A stretch of DNA of 64,000 bases from Chimonanthus salicifolius (Eukaryota; Streptophyta; Magnoliopsida; Laurales; Calycanthaceae), in the NCBI GenBank assembly GCA_013350335.1, contig CM023534.1, forward strand, positions 22,835,302 to 22,899,301, read 5' to 3'. The translations under genes were made by a program, and so were the position numbers. Position 1 is the first letter of the stretch. Each line of letters opens with the position of its first letter. Below are positions 45,716 through 57,500 of this stretch, piece by piece. The notes beneath the pieces were generated by a model, which saw nothing but the letters and a program-made list of their open reading frames with translations, was not told the origin of the DNA and ran no database searches.

Positions 45716-46388
45716 GGGTTTATGGGTATTGAAGAATGGAAAGGTCTAGATGAAGAATGTGAGGGAAGAAAGGAGAAGGATGAAGGTAAGGGGTGATAAT
45801 ACCTGGCTGCAATGGGCACGACTGCAGGGCAGCCAAACAAAGTAGGGAAGCTACCTGTTTCACAGCAGGATTATGAACGTAGACAGCAGCAGCGGACGAC
45901 TTGTGGCTTGTATCGTCCCTGACTGATCTGGGAAAATTATGTTCCTTCTGCTTGTAGGCAGAAGGGGAAGATCGAAACTCTAGGGGGTGTGTCGTTCTCC
46001 GGCGACCACAAAGAATCCAAAGAGGAACAATAAACAAAGCACAAACAAACAGTGATGAATCTCAATGGATTTTATTCAATCTATCGTGTCCATTACAAGC
46101 CCTAAAGAGGAGTATTTATATACAAATTTAATATCTAAATAGAAAACGAAAATACATAAGGAAATAAGAAATAAAGAGAAAGGAGAAAACAAACGAGGTG
46201 ATCGCTGATCGTGTTGGTCTCTTCCGTCATCTTCGTCGGCCATGGTTTCCTTTGTGTAGAGACGGTGGAGAAAAAAGAAAGAAGGAGAGAAGGGAAAGTG
46301 AAGAAAAGAGGGAAAGAATGAAAGTTTCCATCATGTCAAGGTTGGCTTAAGTTAACCATGTGTGGCACATGTCACACGTGCTGCATCA
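45716..46388 (-). repeat. 3' LTR of - strand gypsy element E (second arm)
   Basis: Starts (on the - strand) at 46388 with TGATGCAGCACGTGTGAC, directly after a polypurine tract. It faces the + oriented copy at 44825, with 230 bases between. The TATA box (TATATAAATACTCC) is at about 46110-46125. The far end is not fixed; it may extend to about 45500. Confidence 0.8.
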
Positions 46389-46402
46389 ATCTCCCCCGGT
46401 TG
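46389..46402 (-). other. Polypurine tract of element E
   Basis: The - strand reads CAACCGGGGGAGAT, abutting the LTR TG. It follows the integrase end with only about 100 bases between. Confidence 0.75.
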
Positions 46403-49400
46403 AAAAAGACTTGTCCTTGAGTCTCAATCATTGAAGGAGACACGAAATTTGATATTCAAACAAGTTTTGAACATTGAACATATTCGACATGTCATTACTG
46501 TCTGGAAGATCGATCACATAGGCATTATCATTGATATTGCGAAGAACTTTGAAGGGTTCAATTTCTTTGGATTCAACTTGCTAGAAGTACCCGTTGGAAC
46601 TCTTTCTCTGCTTAGATGCACCATTACCATGTCACCTTCTTTGTAGACTTTTAATCTTTGATTCTTATCTACAGCTTTCTTGTACTTTGCATTAGCATTC
46701 TCTGAATGTTGTTTTACCTCTTCATGAATCTTTGCCATGTGATTAACTACTGCTTGACTAGCACCGAGAACTTTGGACAGCTTTGCAAGTCCGCTGGATG
46801 AGTTGGTGACTTTCCCATAGCAACTTCAAAAGGTGATTTACCAGTAGATCTGTTCTCGACACTATTGTATGCAAACTCGGTTTGAGCAAGAGCCAAGTCC
46901 CATTATTTTAGACGATCACTGGAGAGGTTGCGAATAAGATCTCCAAGTGTTCTATTGACAACCTCGGTTTACCCATCGGTGTGTGGATGGCATGTACTAT
47001 TAAACTGTAGAGAAGTATCGTACCATGATCATAGAGTACGCCAAAAGTGATTGAGAAACTTGGTGACACAATCCGATGTGATGATCATTAGAACTCCATG
47101 CAAACAAACAACATCTCTGAAAAATAAGTGAGCAACACTAGAGGTATCTGATGTTCTCTTCCATGCTACAAAGTGAACCATTTTAGAAAATCTATCCACA
47201 ATCACGAACACTGAGTCGAATCCATGTTGTGTGTGTGGAAGGCCTAAGATGAAATCCATCGATAGATCCTCCACGGGGCATTAGGTTTGACAGTGGAGTG
47301 TATAGACCCATGTTTTACGTTTCCCCTTATATGCTTGACATGTGTCGCATCTTTGAACAAATTTTGTAATTTCACGCTTTAGCTGAGGCCAATAGTATGG
47401 TTCTTCAACCTATGCAATGCTTTTATCTTTCCCAAAGTGACTTCCAAGGCCACCTCCATGCAACTCCCGTATGAGATGCTCTCGAAGTGAATTTCGCGGG
47501 ATGAATAACTAAGTATCTTTAAAGAGGAACTCGTCACGTATTTGATATTCCCTTTTATAAGATTTTTCTTCATGGAGACGCTTCCACTCATATGTAAAAT
47601 TCATCATCTACATATAAGTTTTAAGAAAATCAAAACCAACTATCTCACCTCGTGTAATATTGAGTAGAGCTATTTTCCGGCTTAAAGCATCTGCAACTTT
47701 ATTCTGTTGCTGGACTTGTGTTTGAGCACAAAGGTGAACTCTTGAATGAAGGCGATCCATCAGGCATGCATGTGGTTCGAAGTGGTTGAACCATTTAGAT
47801 ACTTGAGAGCTTAATAATCTGTGTAAAGAATGAACTCTCGTTGTACGAAGTAGTACTTCCAATGCTTCAAAGCTTGAACTACCGCATACATCTGTTGCTC
47901 ATAGGCATACCATTTCTTCTGTGCGTCACTTAGCTTTTCGTTAAAATAAGCTACTGGTCTGGTTTCTTGAGATAAAAATACTCCAATGCCAACTGTGGAT
48001 GCATCATAATCGACCTCGAACAATTTGTCAAAGCTTGGCAAGACTAAGATAGGAGCAGTGGTGAGTTTCTCCTTAATCAAATTGAAACTCTTTTCAGCAA
48101 CGTCAGTCCATGTGAATTCTTTCTTCTTTAGGCATTCAGTGAGAGGAGTGGCTACACTGCTGAAATTCTTTACAAATCGTCGATAGAAGGTTGCAAGGCC
48201 ATAGAAACTCCTTATATCACTGACTGTTCGTAAAGTGGGCCACTCACAGATAGTACAAACTTTCTCTTCATCGATTTGTATTTCAAAGGATCTAACAACG
48301 TACCCCAAGAAGACGAGCCTATCTGCGAGAAAAGTACTCTTCTTTTTATGAACATATAAACTATTGTCTTTGAGTACCTGGAATACTTCGTGTAAATGCT
48401 GCATGTGATTCTCCTTCGAATGGTTGTAGATCAAAATGTCGTCGAAGTAGACAACAACAAACTTCTCAATGAAAGGCTTCAATACCCAGTTCATCAGTCG
48501 CATGAATGTACTTGGTGTGTTGTTGGAGGGTCCAAACGGCATCACCAGCCATTCATAAAGTCCTTCTTTTGTCTTAAAAGCAGTCTTTCATTCATCTCCG
48601 GGACTGATGCGGATTTGATGATACCCTCTTCTGAGATCCAGTTTGGAGAAGACTTTGGTTCCTTTAAGCATATCTAGCATGTCATCCAAGCGAGGAATTG
48701 GAAACCGATACTTGACAGTGATTTTGTTGATGGTACGACTGTCAATGCACATTCACCAACTCTCGTCCTTCTTGGGTGTCAACAATGCTAGAACGGCACA
48801 GGGGCTCATGTTGGTGTGAATCAATCCTTTGCGTAATAAGTCCTCCACTTGGCCCTGTAAGATGTCAAACTCCTTAGGGCTCATCCAGTAGTGGGACAAG
48901 TTTGGCAAGTTGGCTCTAGGGACAAGATCTATATGATGCTAAATGTCTTGAGTCGGAGGCAAGTCATCTGGAAGCTCATTTGGCATCAAGTCTTGAAACT
49001 TGTCCAGAATTGAGGTTACCTCTGGTGGGGCTGGTACGGCTCTTGAGTTTTGTTCTTGGAATGCAACGACTTCACCTGTTTCAAGTGACTCATGCTCGAT
49101 GTCGTTGGCTAGGAGAAAAAACTTTCTTTCCTTAGGTGCTGGTGGATGGTGGCCTTTTCCTGGCTTAGTGCCGAGGGTGATATTTACTCCATCTTTGCAA
49201 AAGGTAAAGACTTTTTTTCTCAAGTGACGGTGGATGGCGGCCTTTTCCTAGCTTAATGCCAAGGGTGATCTTTACTCCATCTTTGCAAAAGGTGAATATC
49301 ATGTCCCTAATGGTGGGAATCAACGTCGTACTGCCACGGGCAGCCCAAAATCATGTGGCTGACTTCTATATCAACAATGTCGTAGAGGGCTTCATATTTG

Positions 49401-49900
49401 TATCTCTTACCAAGGGAGAAGGAGATGAGGCACTGCTTCATTACTTGAGTATCTTCTACATTCTTGATCCATCCGACCAAGTAGGGAGAGCGGTGTGGTT
49501 GAGTCGGCAAGCCCAACTTTTCTACCATCAACTGGGAGATCATGTTCTCACTACTACCGCCATCAATGATAACATCACAGACTTTATCGTTGACGGTGCA
49601 TTGAGTCCTAAAGATCTTGTGGCGTTACGATGGGAGACCCTTCCTCAGTGTGTAGAGCAATCTGCAAACCACCAAAGAGGATCCTTCGTCTCCATAATCA
49701 ATAGTCTTCTTCATCGTCAACAACATCTTCCTCTTGTCCTTCAATATAATCTTCTTCCTCATCATGGGCTTCATTGGTGGTGAGGTTGACGGGTGGATGA
49801 GGAGGACATTAGTGGAGGTGATGTCCTGGTTCACCGCAATGACAGCACTTGCCTGGCATATGTCAAGCATATGGACTGCTTCGTTCTGTGTCTTTGCCAG
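46403..49900 (-). pseudogene. Ty3/gypsy gag-pol of element E (zinc knuckle to integrase)
   Basis: Read on the - strand from 49.9 kb downward, the order is as follows. A zinc knuckle lies at about 49850-49805 (CCHCGEPGHH, stop before the last Cys). Protease half: LVEKLGLPTQ-like, CLISFSLGKRYK and MILGCPWQYD (49540-49310). Linker with an 88-base tandem duplication (49136-49300) ends PPEVTSILDKFQDLMP and [31 protein letters not shown] and the active site YFDDILIYN (48545-48400). RT connection and RNase [35 protein letters not shown] (to 47811). Integrase core: [46 protein letters not shown] (47280-47030). Integrase end: GDMVMVHLSRERVPTGT (46660-46560). No chromodomain is seen. Frameshifts separate the blocks, and gag core plus 5' LTR are missing. 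Confidence 0.88.
49136..49300. repeat. 88 bp tandem duplication in pol of element E
   Basis: GTGGATGGTGGCCTTTTCCT at 49142 recurs as GTGGATGGCGGCCTTTTCCT at 49230, and CTTTGCAAAAGGT at 49193 recurs at 49281, both exactly 88 bases apart. Since 88 is not a multiple of three, the duplication shifts the frame between protease and RT. Confidence 0.85.
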
Positions 49901-50647
49901 CGGCGAAAGAATAAGCTTCCTTTCCAGTTATGGCCACAGTTGAAAAGATTGTTATACGCTCGTTTCCTTTCTGCTACTAATGAGCAAAAGTCTAAAGAAA
50001 AAAGTGAAGTCGTAGCATCTGTCGAACAGGAGACAGTCCTGGACCTTGCATCGGTCCCAGACCTCGCACCTGAACCACCAAAGGCAGAAGAGATCCCGAC
50101 GTTGGTCATACCAGAGCTGACCTTGGGAATCGTGCCAATCTCATTGGAAATCATGCTCGATCCATCACAATCCGTGCATGTTCCCTAAGAGACAACTCCA
50201 AAACTTGTGCCCGCTCTCTCAGAATGTGTGCCAATTCATCCAGAGGCGCCATTGGCGTGTGCACACATGCCCACAGAGCCAACCTTAGCGTTCGTGATTG
50301 CCCCTCTTGAAGACTTGATTCCACAAACAGTACCACCGGCTCCACATGCATCACAGATATTACCAAAATTGGGTTTCATTGAAATTGATTCTTATTTGTT
50401 CCCCTTTGACATCAGGCCACCATTCATAATTGTTGAAGACGTCCTGTATCGTATTGCCCCTAATGTCATGCCAGAACCCCAGATGCCGATTAAAGTCAAG
50501 ATCGACAGGTTTCACTACAAAATGGCAAATTGTTATCTGCGATGTGCATGAACTATCAAGACGCAAGAAGAGCTTCATCAAGTATTGCAGATTCTCGTAT
50601 TGGACTCGAATTCGAGGGCAAGTTCTTTTTCAAATGGGGGGGACTGA
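49793..50647 (+). pseudogene. Unrecognised retroelement ORF ending at an LTR (element F)
   Basis: One frame runs to the TGA that is itself the start of the LTR, interrupted only by stops at 50186-50188 and 50549-50551. The part after about 49950 encodes a Pro/Glu/Leu-rich segment (VLDLASVPDLAPEPPKAEE, PTLVIPELTLGIVP), then IDSYLFPFDIRPPFIIVEDV, KIDRFHYKMANCYLR and a final LDSNSRASSFSNGGD. A coding end that overlaps the polypurine tract and LTR in this way is typical of retrotransposons. The protein is not a domain I recognise; it could be an additional 3' ORF or a diverged integrase tail. The first 150 bases overlap the opposite-strand zinc knuckle of element E, so the junction of the two elements lies at about 49.87-49.99 kb. 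Confidence 0.5.
50628..50644 (+). other. Polypurine tract of element F
   Basis: AAATGGGGGGGAC directly before the LTR start TGATGTAGCACGG. Confidence 0.75.
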
Positions 50648-51569
50648 TGTAGCACGGGTATCGAGCCAAAAAAATCAGAATCTCGGCCGAGTTAGAAACC
50701 TGGTCAAGAATCGAAGTTAATGGATTAATTTCGAAGTTAGGTTTTACACTGTTATCTTCTTCCCCGGTGGATTCCAGTTCTTGCTTGTGGATTTGAGTGT
50801 TCTCCTCCGACGATGGCGTTCGACGGAGTTCTTCTCTTCCTCCTTAGGTTCTTGCTATCGACGACGTTCGAAGCTTCCCCGAAGTTTCTCTTTTCCAACC
50901 TCTATCCTACGAGTAGAAGGATGGGTTTTCGCCGGATCTGCAAGCACCAGTTCTCAGCCGTGTGCCTCTAGTGTTCTGCATTTCCATTGCAGCCCCGACC
51001 TGTTATACAGGTCATGTCTTGTTGCTGGCTATTTCAGAAAGGGCTCTCAGATCCTCACCACTATCAGGCTCGTCCCTTCTTCCTTCTCCATCCTCTTCTC
51101 ATCTATTAGCCTCCCCATTTTCTTCTCCTTCCATCTTCTTAATCAGCCAATACCTCCAGCCTTCCAATGCTGCGAGTGCCCAAATCCATCGTCCTTGTAT
51201 CTAGTTCAAAACAAAGCCCTTTGTTGCTGCTAGTTCTCACACCCACCGTCCCATCCCATTTAAACCTTATTTTAATTATTATTCCCCACCTACCTCTTAT
51301 TAACCCATCTTTATTTCCATTAACCATTAACCATTACCCATTATTTCTCATTAACCATTACCCATTATTTCTCATTAACCAACGTGAGCCATTCACCGTT
51401 GTCCAATTCCCCATTAAAATCATTTAAATACCCATCTTAATTAAATCCATCCATTTAACCCATTTAGTTTCATTTTAATTCCATTGTTTACATTAAACCT
51501 ATTAATCACATCCATTAGTTCTACTAAACCCACTAATTATTTTTTAACCCGATCCTACTCGCTGCATCA
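50645..51569 (+). repeat. LTR of element F
   Basis: A 925-base LTR with ends TGATGTAGCACGG and CGCTGCATCA, preceded by a polypurine tract. It contains a C/T-rich part (51050-51140) and a 24-base tandem duplication, CATTACCCATTATTTCTCAT, at about 51330-51382. Its right half resembles 63.24-63.65 kb. No TATA box is obvious. Confidence 0.75.
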
Positions 51570-51855
51570 GTTTTGTATAACTCAGAACTATTTAAATTAC
51601 TCAAATTATATATAAACAATTATTTTTAATTTTATATCATTATCTGATATTTTTTTAAATTAATTTTATAGTTATCATGTTTTAATTACGATGAGTTGTT
51701 TTTATGAATGTTTCTTCGCTTGAAGCATTTTTATATATTGTATATTGATTTAGTTATCTACTTAATTATATGAGTTTACTTATGACCCAATTTAATCTGA
51801 CAAAAATTGATTAATTCAAATTAAAATAAGTTAAATTTTTAAAATAAATTAATTT
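51570..51855. other. AT-rich spacer, nothing recognised
   Basis: About 285 bases of AT-rich DNA between LTR F and the single-arm fold-back copy. No target duplication for F was identified. Confidence 0.4.
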
Positions 51856-52166
51856 ATGAGTCCGGATATTTAATTTGAGAAATTTTGAAAATACATACTG
51901 CTCAAAAAATAACTTTAAAACTTTAAAAATAAATTTTATTATTTAAATAATGCTACTACTGTAGCAATCATTCGAATGAATGGGCCAGTTGAAACTATGT
52001 TCATTCGTATGAATGAAGCCCATTCATTCGAATGAATGCCAAAATGAACTGGGCATTCATTCAAATGATTGAAAATGAGGGGGTAAAATGGTAATTTACC
52101 ATGAAAATCTGAATTCAGGTGCGTAGAGATAGGAAAATCGGGTATGTGTAAGTGCGGCCGAAAAAA
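51856..52166. repeat. Single-arm copy of the fold-back family
   Basis: Runs from TCCGGATATTTAATTTGAG through CTACTACTGTAGCAATCATT, three CATTCGAATGAATG-type palindromes and GGGGTAAAATGGTAATTTACC to GGTGCGTAGAG..AAGTGCGGCC. It matches the right arm of the 61.0-62.6 kb element (62210-62640) without its partner arm. Confidence 0.8.
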
Positions 52167-52249
52167 AATTTATCCCTCTTGGAAACCCATAAAACCTTGA
52201 AATCAGTCACACTGAATTTTTGGGGTTAAAGAAACCAATCTAAACTGAA

Positions 52250-54185
52250 CTTTTGAAAAAAAAAAAAATCTAATAAGTAATAATTTTCCACATTTCTTAA
52301 AAAGATGATACTTTTGAATAACATATCTCATAGAATATGCTGATATAAAACTGTAGGAGTTGGTTTGATAGTCAAAATCCGTTCAAAATTTGTGGAAAGT
52401 CTTAAGATCAAGTCCCCTAAATACAGAAAGGACTACTGCTCATTGTTGTGTATCCTATGTGTGCAGATTTAGAGATTTATACATATCTTGAAGATTAATC
52501 AAGTGAGACACACAACACTTTTATCTTAAAAAACGATCTTATAAAATATGAGACCAATCAACGCATGCACAGTAGAATGCATCTTTAATGAGATCTACAA
52601 AATCAGTTTAAAAAAAAAAAAAAATTGAGTTCTATTTTGGACAGGCAGTACTGGCCTTGAAATCTCAGAGGCCCTAGGCGCAGTACATTGGTAGAGGTTC
52701 TATGCCTTAAAAGCAATACAAATGGAAGCCCTACAGCCCATTAGTCATATTGGAGGGCTCTAAGCGGAAACCTATTTGACCTAAAGCTAGGGCCGACCCT
52801 GTGGACACTGTGCTTTTATATCATTAAGCATTGATTCATAATAGATTAAAATATCATAAAATATTTCAATGTCTTATGAGTCCAAGCTCGATATTTTTTC
52901 AACAAAGTCCAAGTCCTCAAATAAAACTCTCAGACTTGTACTTCAGATCAAAAGTATAACTATCGGTAGATATATATCAATTTTTTTAAAAAGTTCAATA
53001 TATATCTACGGTATAAAATATATCAGCGACAGTACTCATGTGAAAAAAGGTTTGGAAAAAGGAAAGAAGGGAAGGAGTACCAGGGTTTGGTACTTCTGAT
53101 CGAAACGGAGAAGTTCTCTGGGAGAACGGAGACCATCGACTGACTGATTGGGAAACGGGTACACAGAGGTCTTAGAACTTTAATTTCTAGCTTTTTGTTA
53201 TGCCATGTGCATGTTTCACGAGGGATTCTTCTAGTTTAATTCTTTTGTCTAGACTTAATTTAAATTATATAATATTTGACATGAAGAATAAATTTAGTCA
53301 CTTGTTGCAATAATCATTAGTAGAAAAATTTTAAAAATTATTAAACACGTAAAATTGTTGAACATAAATTAAGTAAAATAGACAATTAAAATAAAACTCT
53401 CTAATAACTGTTAAATTATTTATTTAAATCAAATGATTAGTTAATTACAATATTAACAATCTATAATTTACTTTACTTTAATAACATTATTATATTTAAT
53501 AATTAATCAATTGTTAAGGTTTGATAGTTTTCCTACAACTACCTGTCATAACTTTGAGCTCCATATAACTTTGAGCTCCATATGCAGTAATAGACTCTAG
53601 TATGGTACCCTGTCCCATCACATCAAAAACCGTTGGTATCTTTTTTAATGAGATGTAACTCATCAGCTAAAGAGTCTAAAAAAATCAACTCTACAATAAT
53701 CAAATTTAATGTATCCCTAATCTCAAGGTTCTTAAAAAATGTTGACTACAAGTTAAAAGGTGTACATAGTAGAATCGTATTCTTTCTCTTTTTTAACTAA
53801 TTAAAAGATTTGTTTGAATCTTTTCAAATTATTTTTTTTTCACACTCCAAAGATGACTCAAAGTATATACAATTCACACTACAAAGTCATTACTTAACAT
53901 TGAAAGTCATCCCATAAAATAATTATTAGCAAGATTTATAATCCACCAAACATCAAAATTAAGGTCATTCAAATCATAGGTCAAGTTAATACAAAATGAT
54001 CCCAAGTATTCAAACAAGTGATTCAAACTAAAAAAATTAGTAATTAATGACTTGAAACTTTATGTACAGAAGACATACATTAAATTGTCCTTTCAAGTTT
54101 ATCGGGTCTTAACCCTGAGGGGTTATCTTGGCAGTCAAAATCGATTTTTGCTTGTGGAAAATTTTGAAATCAAGTTTCTTTAAAC
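52250..54185. repeat. Segmental duplication copy 2
   Basis: Homologous to 54610-56590 and in part to 40836-41740. Shared blocks are CTGAACTTTTGAAAAAAAA, AATAAGTAATAATTTTC, CATATCTCATAGAATATG, ATAGATTAAAATATCATAAA, GGAAGGAGTACCAGGGTT, TTATGCCATGTGCATGTTTC and CAATCTATAATTTAC-like AT blocks. No coding region. Near both ends lies a related GTCAAAATC..AAATCAAGT segment that could have mediated unequal exchange. Confidence 0.8.
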
Positions 54186-54575
54186 AAGACACTAAAATTC
54201 ATGTAGTCTGAATTTTATCTACTTTGAGAATGATTTTAAATGAAAATGGTAAAGTTTTGGATTTAAAAAATTTTACCTAAACAATTAAGAGGAAATATCA
54301 TTTTTCCTTAATTATTTGGAAACGATTTTTGAAATTCAAAATTATACAATTTTCACTAAAAATCAGTACCGGATTTCATATAATTCAGAATAGATGAATT
54401 TTGATACCTTATTTACAGAAATTGGTCGAGAAATGGTATTGTTTGAAAATCCCTCTCCACTAACCCATAGAGAGAAATAAAAGGGTAAAATGACAATTTC
54501 ACATCATTTTTAGAAAAGCAATATCTCCCGGCAGAAAAGAGTGGTGTCTGAATGGCAAGCGAAAAAAAATTAACC
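54186..54575. repeat. Small element between duplication copies
   Basis: Copy 2 and copy 3 agree up to GAAATCAAGTT and then differ: this copy has about 390 bases that match 12.26-12.59 kb instead, ending GTGGTGTCTGAATGGCAAGCG, similar to the fold-back family terminus. It is an insertion specific to this place. No clean target duplication was found. Confidence 0.55.
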
Positions 54576-54579
54576 TTCC

Positions 54580-57500
54580 TAATTTTTGGGTTAAAAAAAT
54601 AATCAAAACTGAACTTTTGAAAAAAAAAAATCTAATAAGTAATAATTTTCTTCATTTCCTAAAAAGATCAATCAAAATCTCAAATTTTAACTGATATTTA
54701 AGAAAAGAAAAATACTTTTGAGTAACATATCTCATAGAATATGTTGATATAGAACTCTAGGAGTTCGTTTGATGGTCAAAGTCTATTCATGTTTGTGAAT
54801 AGTCTTAAGATCAAGTCCCCCTAAACACAAAAAGAACTACTTCACTGTTGTGTGATTCAGATGTTTATATATATCTTGAGGATTAGTCAATTAAGACAAA
54901 CGAACACTTTTAAATAAAAAAAATAAAATCTCATAAAATATGACGCCTATCCATGGTTCTCTGTATGCAACACATGCATGGTAGAATGCATCTTTAATGA
55001 GATCTACAAAATCAGTTTCAAAAATAAATTTGAGTTCTATTTTGGACACCGTGCTTTAATAACATTGAGCATTGACTCATAATAGATTAAAATATCATAA
55101 AATATTTCAATATCTTAAGAGTTCAAGCCCGGTGTTTTCCCAACAAGGGTCCCTAAATAAAATCCTCAAGCTTTTACTTCAGATCAAAGATATAAAATCG
55201 ATATATACATTATATCAATTTTTTAAAAATCGGTATAAAATATATATCGACAGTAATATTCATATGAAAAAAGTTTGGAAGAAAGGAAGAAGGGAAGGAG
55301 TACCAGGGTTCGGGACTTCTGAGAGGAAACTGATTGAAACGGATAAGGAGAACAGAGACCATCGACTGAATGATTGGGAAAGTGGAACACGGAAGTCTTA
55401 AAACTTAAATTTCCAGCTCTGTACCAGTTGACTGACTTGTTATGCCATGTGCATGTTTCACGAGGGATTCTTCTAGTTTAATTCTATTGTCTGTACTTAA
55501 TTTAAATTATATAATATTTGACATAAAGATAAAATTTAGTCATTTGATGCAATAGTCGTTAGTAGAATTTTTTTCTAAAAAATTATTAAACATGTAAAAT
55601 TGTTGAACATAAATTAAGAAAATAGACAATTAAAATAAAACTCTCTAATAACTGTTAAATTATTTATTTAAATCAAATGATTAGTTTATTGCAATATTAA
55701 AAATCAATAATTTACTTTAATAACATTATTATATTTAATAATAAATCAATTATTAAGGTTTGATAGTTTTCCTTCAACCACCAGTCATAACTTTGAGCTC
55801 CATCTGCAGTATGGTACCCTGTCCCATCACAACTTTTTTAATGAGCTGTAACCCACCATTTAAAGAGTCTGAAAAATCAACTCTACAATAATCAAATTGA
55901 ATGCAAAATTTTGTATCCCTAATCTCTAGGTTCTTTAAAGGACATGATATACTTTGTATAAAATGACTTAAATTTTACTTTGTTCATTTTGTTTTTTAAA
56001 TTATTTTATTAAATTTTTTACAGTAAATAATTCGAAGATTTTAACAAGTCAACTCAAAAAGTAAAAAATACCGTACATTAAAATTTATATCAAATTATAT
56101 AAAATACCTGAGATCCTTACCCTTTTTAAGAAATGTTGACTACAAGTTAAAAAGTGGACTCAGTAGAATCGTATTCTTTCTCTTTCTTAATGATTAAATG
56201 AGATTTGTTTGAGTCTTTTCAAATTATTTTATTTTCACACTCTCGTGATGGCTCAAAGTATGCATCAAGTCACACTGCAAAGTCATTAGTTAACATTGAA
56301 AGTCATCATAAAATAATTATTAGCAAGATTTATAATCCACCAAACATCAAAATTAAGGTCATTCAAATCAAATCATAGGTCAAGTTAATACAGCATGACC
56401 CCAAATATTCAAACAAGTGATTCAAACTAAAAAAATTAATAATTAATGACTTGAAACTTTGTGAATAGAAGACATACACCAAATTACCCTTTCAAGTTTA
56501 TTGGATTTTAATCCGGAGGGGTTGACTTGTTGGTCAAAATCGACCTCTACTTTTAAGAAGTTTTGAAATCAAGTTCACTTAAAACAAAAAGAATCATTTT
56601 CTATTGTTCTATACATGATGTGTGTGGATTGAGAAGTTTACTCATGTCTATTGATTTTAAAATAAAAATAAAAAAATCTTCGCATCTTAATACTAGGGAT
56701 TTTCATAAGTGCAATCGTAGGCCAATTTTGGTCTTTGTTAGACCAATAATTGCTAATTGTTGGCCTAAATACATTGCATAGGCTAGACGGGCCTTTCAGG
56801 GTTTTCAGGTAGGTTGTGCTGATCAAAGTGCTTAGATGAAAATGGATCAGGCCTGGGCCTGACAAAGCCAAAATTTTGGACATGATAAATAAAAAGCTGG
56901 CCCAACAAGTTCAAAAGCATATATGGATGTACTACGGGTTGCTTGAGCATGTTTTGGATCTCAAAGGTCCACATTTAATGACCCATATGTAGGAAACAAA
57001 CTGAAGGAGTCACGTGCTATCTCATTGGCATGTCATCTTATCTTTAAACTTTTGTGGAAGGAACTCTCCAATTTGGCTGGTCTTAAGACGCATGGAATAA
57101 GACTTATAAGATAGCAAGCAACAAAATTGTTTTTCGTTCAATTGTCAAACACTTTGGTTTAGGAATCAACGTTCTTAGATTCGAGTCCCGTAGTCATCCA
57201 ATGCTCATGACTTCTATGGGGCTATATGCATCAAGAGTTTTAACCAATGTCCTTATTATCATAGAGAGATGGGGGTCTTGAGTTTCTTCATCATAAAAAA
57301 ACAAGCATCAAAATTAGCATCAATTCAATTGTGTGGTAGAATTTGTTTGGAGAGGGAAAGATTTTGGCAAAAATTAAGCAACTCAAGCAAGACATCTTCG
57401 CCCATACCCATTAGCATGATGTAATTTTTTTTTTTTTTATCTTCAATAGTGATGTAATAAGGACACATTCAGTCCATATGAAACCCATGATTTTAGTGGC

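Noticed and set aside
50781..51233. 150-residue + strand open frame
   Set aside because: Inside LTR F, with no domain; LTR sequence with chance openness.
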